Origin: Hemibagrus wyckioides
Lineage: Eukaryota; Chordata; Actinopteri; Siluriformes; Bagridae
Direction: 5' to 3'
Assembly (NCBI RefSeq): GCF_019097595.1
Contig: NC_080710.1
Span: forward strand, 24,361,780 to 24,425,779
DNA: 64,000 bases
Shown here: positions 61,220-64,000 of the stretch, one piece after another
Numbering within the stretch: position 1 is the first letter of the stretch
Layout of the letters: each line of letters starts with the position of its first letter
Made by a program: the position numbers and the translations under genes
Notes under the pieces: generated by a model
The model's input: the letters and a program-made list of their open reading frames with translations, nothing else
Told to the model about the DNA's origin: nothing
Databases searched by the model: none

Positions 61220-61441
61220 AGGCCTTTTTATTAAGATTTTTTCTCCATTTAAAAATGTAGAGGTATATAACTGAAATGGCAATGCAACAGAAGAGGCCAA
61301 GAGGCTATCCGCAAACAGCTTTTTATTCAATTTTTTTCTCTCTTAAACTCTATTTAAAAATATGCTTGTTAAAAAAATCACACAGTGGAGGTATATAACT
61401 AAGATGGCAAGGCAACAGAAGAGGCCAAGAGGCTATCTGCA
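61220..61441 (+). repeat. Local imperfect direct duplication
   Basis: The block aggtatataactgaaatggc with caacagaagaggccaagagg and ctatccgcaa (61260-61313) recurs at 61388-61441 with few changes. Each is preceded by a related T-rich segment ending tttaaaaat. It looks like a tandem duplication of a unit of roughly 100-130 bp. Its function is unknown. Confidence 0.8.
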
Positions 61442-64000
61442 ACACAAAGCTTGGATTAACCTTTCCCATTAGTCTGACAAAGATTCATGCACGTCTGCTG
61501 TGGAGATTGTTGCCATGACTGTACTCGTTTCTAGGGATTTGGTAACAAAATGCAAAATGGTGGGAGCCACTGTGTGTCTGTTTGAGATACAAGTCTCAAG
61601 TCTGATGGGAAAATACTCCATTAAAGGAGGGTTATGTTGCCCTGCTAGCATTTATTAGCAAGAGATCATCTTCACTATCGGAACAATCCCTGCCGTCTCT
61701 GAGGGGGCAACTAGAGAAGTTTCATTTGTACAGAATTTAGCATTGATAGAATATACTGCAACACAAATACTGACACAGAAATAAAGTATATTATCATATA
61801 ATTGTGTTGATGATATACTGTATATTTTATTGACTTGAATCCGCTACAATTAATTCATCACTCTTTTGGAAAGGAGGAATATCTCTTCATGATCTTCATC
61901 TCATCATAAGTATATTTAATTTTTAAAAAAAGGCTCTACATAAGCCAATTTAATAAAAAAAGGCTTTCTCTTGGGCCGGTCTTTAATGAGTGCCTGACTG
62001 AGACACAGCTTAATGACATCCCTCTATTGGACAGTAACCTCCAGATGCAAGGTAAATCTCCAGAGACCAGCTACTCTGAGTCTCAGATAACAATGTTATG
62101 CATAACAACAGCTCTTCTCATGTGACAGCGTCTTCTGTATATGAACAGCACAAATCCATTTGATTATGACATAACCATTAAAGGGTGACCATGAGCACCT
62201 ATTCCTAATGTCCTCTAAAACTAAAGATGCTTCATTTTTACAGAGGAACCGAGGACTGGTTTAAGAACCACTGCTCTTCCTGCTATCCAAAAAATGTTCT
62301 TGTTTTATAGCTAGAAATAACAGTCTACAGATAAAACAGTTATTGTTGTAATTCGGCCACTCAAATTACTCCTGCATTAAAGACAACAGCATCTCTTCTA
62401 TAAAAAATGACAAACTGTCATCCATCTACTTGCCCACTCAAACTGTCAGACTCCCAGAAGTGGTAGGAAATCATCTGACCATCATCTGCCCTGTTGAGAT
62501 TGCAGGACGCAAAGCAGTTATCATAGGATGTTTGAGCTTCTGACACAGCCATCCTTCCTGAAGCGTATCTAGGAGAGTGAAAGTGGATGCTGATCATCAG
62601 AATGGGCTATGAATTGCGAGTGAGACGTTCAATAAAGAGTAAGAGGTGGGCAAAAACGTGTTTGATTTAATGTGAGTGGCAGATTGCATGTCTAAAGGGG
62701 GGGGGTAGATGGAGTCAGATAGACAAAAAGGAAATAAGAGAGCAGCAATATGTTGACTGAATGAGTGTATAGCCATGTGTAATGACAGGGGAGTGATGGA
62801 GAGCAAAAGGAAGCAGAGAAAATGATACTGCATTAATCTGTTTATTCAATTCACAGGAGAAATTCTATAGATGTGGAGAAGCTTAAGGAATATACAGGAC
62901 TGATTATTTGTATTATTATTTTTTTATTATCTATCTCTCAGTCTCTTTATTCTCTACTCCTACCAGCTCCCACAGAAAATCTGACCAATTCTGTTTGGTC
63001 CTGTCATTTCTTTTTTTTTTGTTCCAGGATTAAACAGCTGCTAAAAATGAATGATGATCTAACTCACAAGTGATGGAAAAAGAGAATATAAAATGAATGT
63101 GAGGTTCAACAGACTGTGGTGGTGAAGCATGTGCTCAGTTTTTTGGATGAAACTCTTTGTTTACCACTCAATCTATGTCCCTATCCTCACCAATGGTCAC
63201 ACGCTGCGAGTAATGATGGAAATAATAAGGTACAGGAGTCAGAAATGAGATTCATCCCCATTGGTGCTCAACTTGCTAGCCATAATGTGAGTAGATCAAC
63301 AATCCACTACAGCAATGGCCAGTAATGGGTGCAGGTTGTCATTTCACTCAAGCAGCAGCCACACCCAGTTCCACCTGCTTAATTGATCTTGGCTTTCGAA
63401 TAGAGCTGCAACTAGAATGGTTCCTGCTAGAACTGTATCTGGGACATCCCACTGGATGGCAACCCCAGGACAGATCCAGGATCCACTGAAGAGATTATTT
63501 CACAGTAGGTCATATACAAATGGTGTGCATTGAGAGTATTTTTTCCTCTAGATTTTCTAGATCCTGTTAAAGTTCGCCATGAGTGGGAATGGCTGTTGCC
63601 TGCCATAGTTTTATGACAAGAGAAAATACCTAAGTGGTCAATGGTGAGCTTTGATCATCATCTTTTTATTATATTTCCAGCAAATATGATAAACACACCC
63701 TGTGCTGTACTTAAGCAAAACAAACCACTTTTAGATGTTAGCAAAACTGGGGAAACTTTTCTCCCTGCACTATGACAACGTCATATACTAAATGAATAAT
63801 GGAAGATTACTAGCTAAGCATCTCTTCTTGGCAATGATTCATCATGAGCCAGACAAGGACACCATACATCATCATATGAAGCTATTTTGGTGATGGAAAC
63901 AAACCCCCAAGCTTCTGACACACAAGACCTTGCTATTATGCTCACATGCTGTTTTGACTGTATTTGCTATTCTGAGTCTTGATAGATTAAAGTAAGCAGT
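61442..64000. other. Intronic DNA, nothing recognised
   Basis: No channel exon, other exon, transposon or RNA gene found up to the window end. A run of nine G lies at about 62697-62705. Confidence 0.4.

Noticed and set aside
18000..64000. Earlier channel exons (rest of the PAS domain, start codon) in the right-hand 46 kb
   Set aside because: I looked for the reverse complement of the conserved YCNDGFCE and PCTCDFLHGP coding blocks and saw none. A profile search would be decisive.

Overview
The window looks like intronic DNA from a ray-finned fish. Codon-conserved vertebrate exons with GT-AG splice sites sit in AT-rich sequence with many microsatellites, Tc1-type transposons with fish-style transposases, a hAT MITE and tRNA-derived SINEs. 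The repeat types are ones I associate with otophysan fishes such as catfishes or characins. That guess at the lineage is weak.

One host gene is supported. Three consecutive exons on the minus strand (17720-17878, 17107-17610, 16657-16868) encode part of an ERG-type voltage-gated potassium channel (KCNH2/6/7 subfamily, most likely kcnh6): the end of the N-terminal PAS domain, the proximal N-terminal linker, and the conserved stretch just before transmembrane segment S1. Exon phases match human KCNH2 as I remember it (1, 1, 1, 0), and the last exon is 212 bp in both. The exons are separated by introns of only 109 and 238 bp. I found no further exon in the 16.6 kb downstream (window left) or the 46.1 kb upstream (window right), so almost the whole window appears to be two large introns of this gene.

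Region by region: 1-16.6 kb is intron with SINE and LINE tails, one nearly full Tc1 element (4921-6162, minus), a recent 0.43 kb tandem duplication (12.07-12.96 kb), a Tc1 end fragment (14.5 kb) and long TAGA and TTTA microsatellites. 16.6-17.9 kb is the exon cluster. 18-28 kb holds a compound pentanucleotide tract next to a LINE-like tail, two Tc1 remnants and a 262-bp hAT MITE with an 8-bp target duplication. 28-39 kb is largely free of recognisable repeats. 39-47 kb holds a SINE, a second Tc1 element (40883-42144, plus, intact inverted repeats), a hairpin-forming AT tract and a decayed Tigger-like transposase. 47-64 kb has a perfect 26-bp minisatellite, two more dead Tc1-like elements and long stretches in which I recognise nothing.

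Nothing here is a multi-gene system. The most interesting points are the paired, oppositely oriented Tc1 copies flanking the clustered channel exons, a CT microsatellite serving as the polypyrimidine tract of one of those exons, frame-restoring indels in one Tc1 transposase, and the minisatellite core inside a degenerate field. Apart from the three exons and the transposase remnants, I regard the open reading frames as chance.
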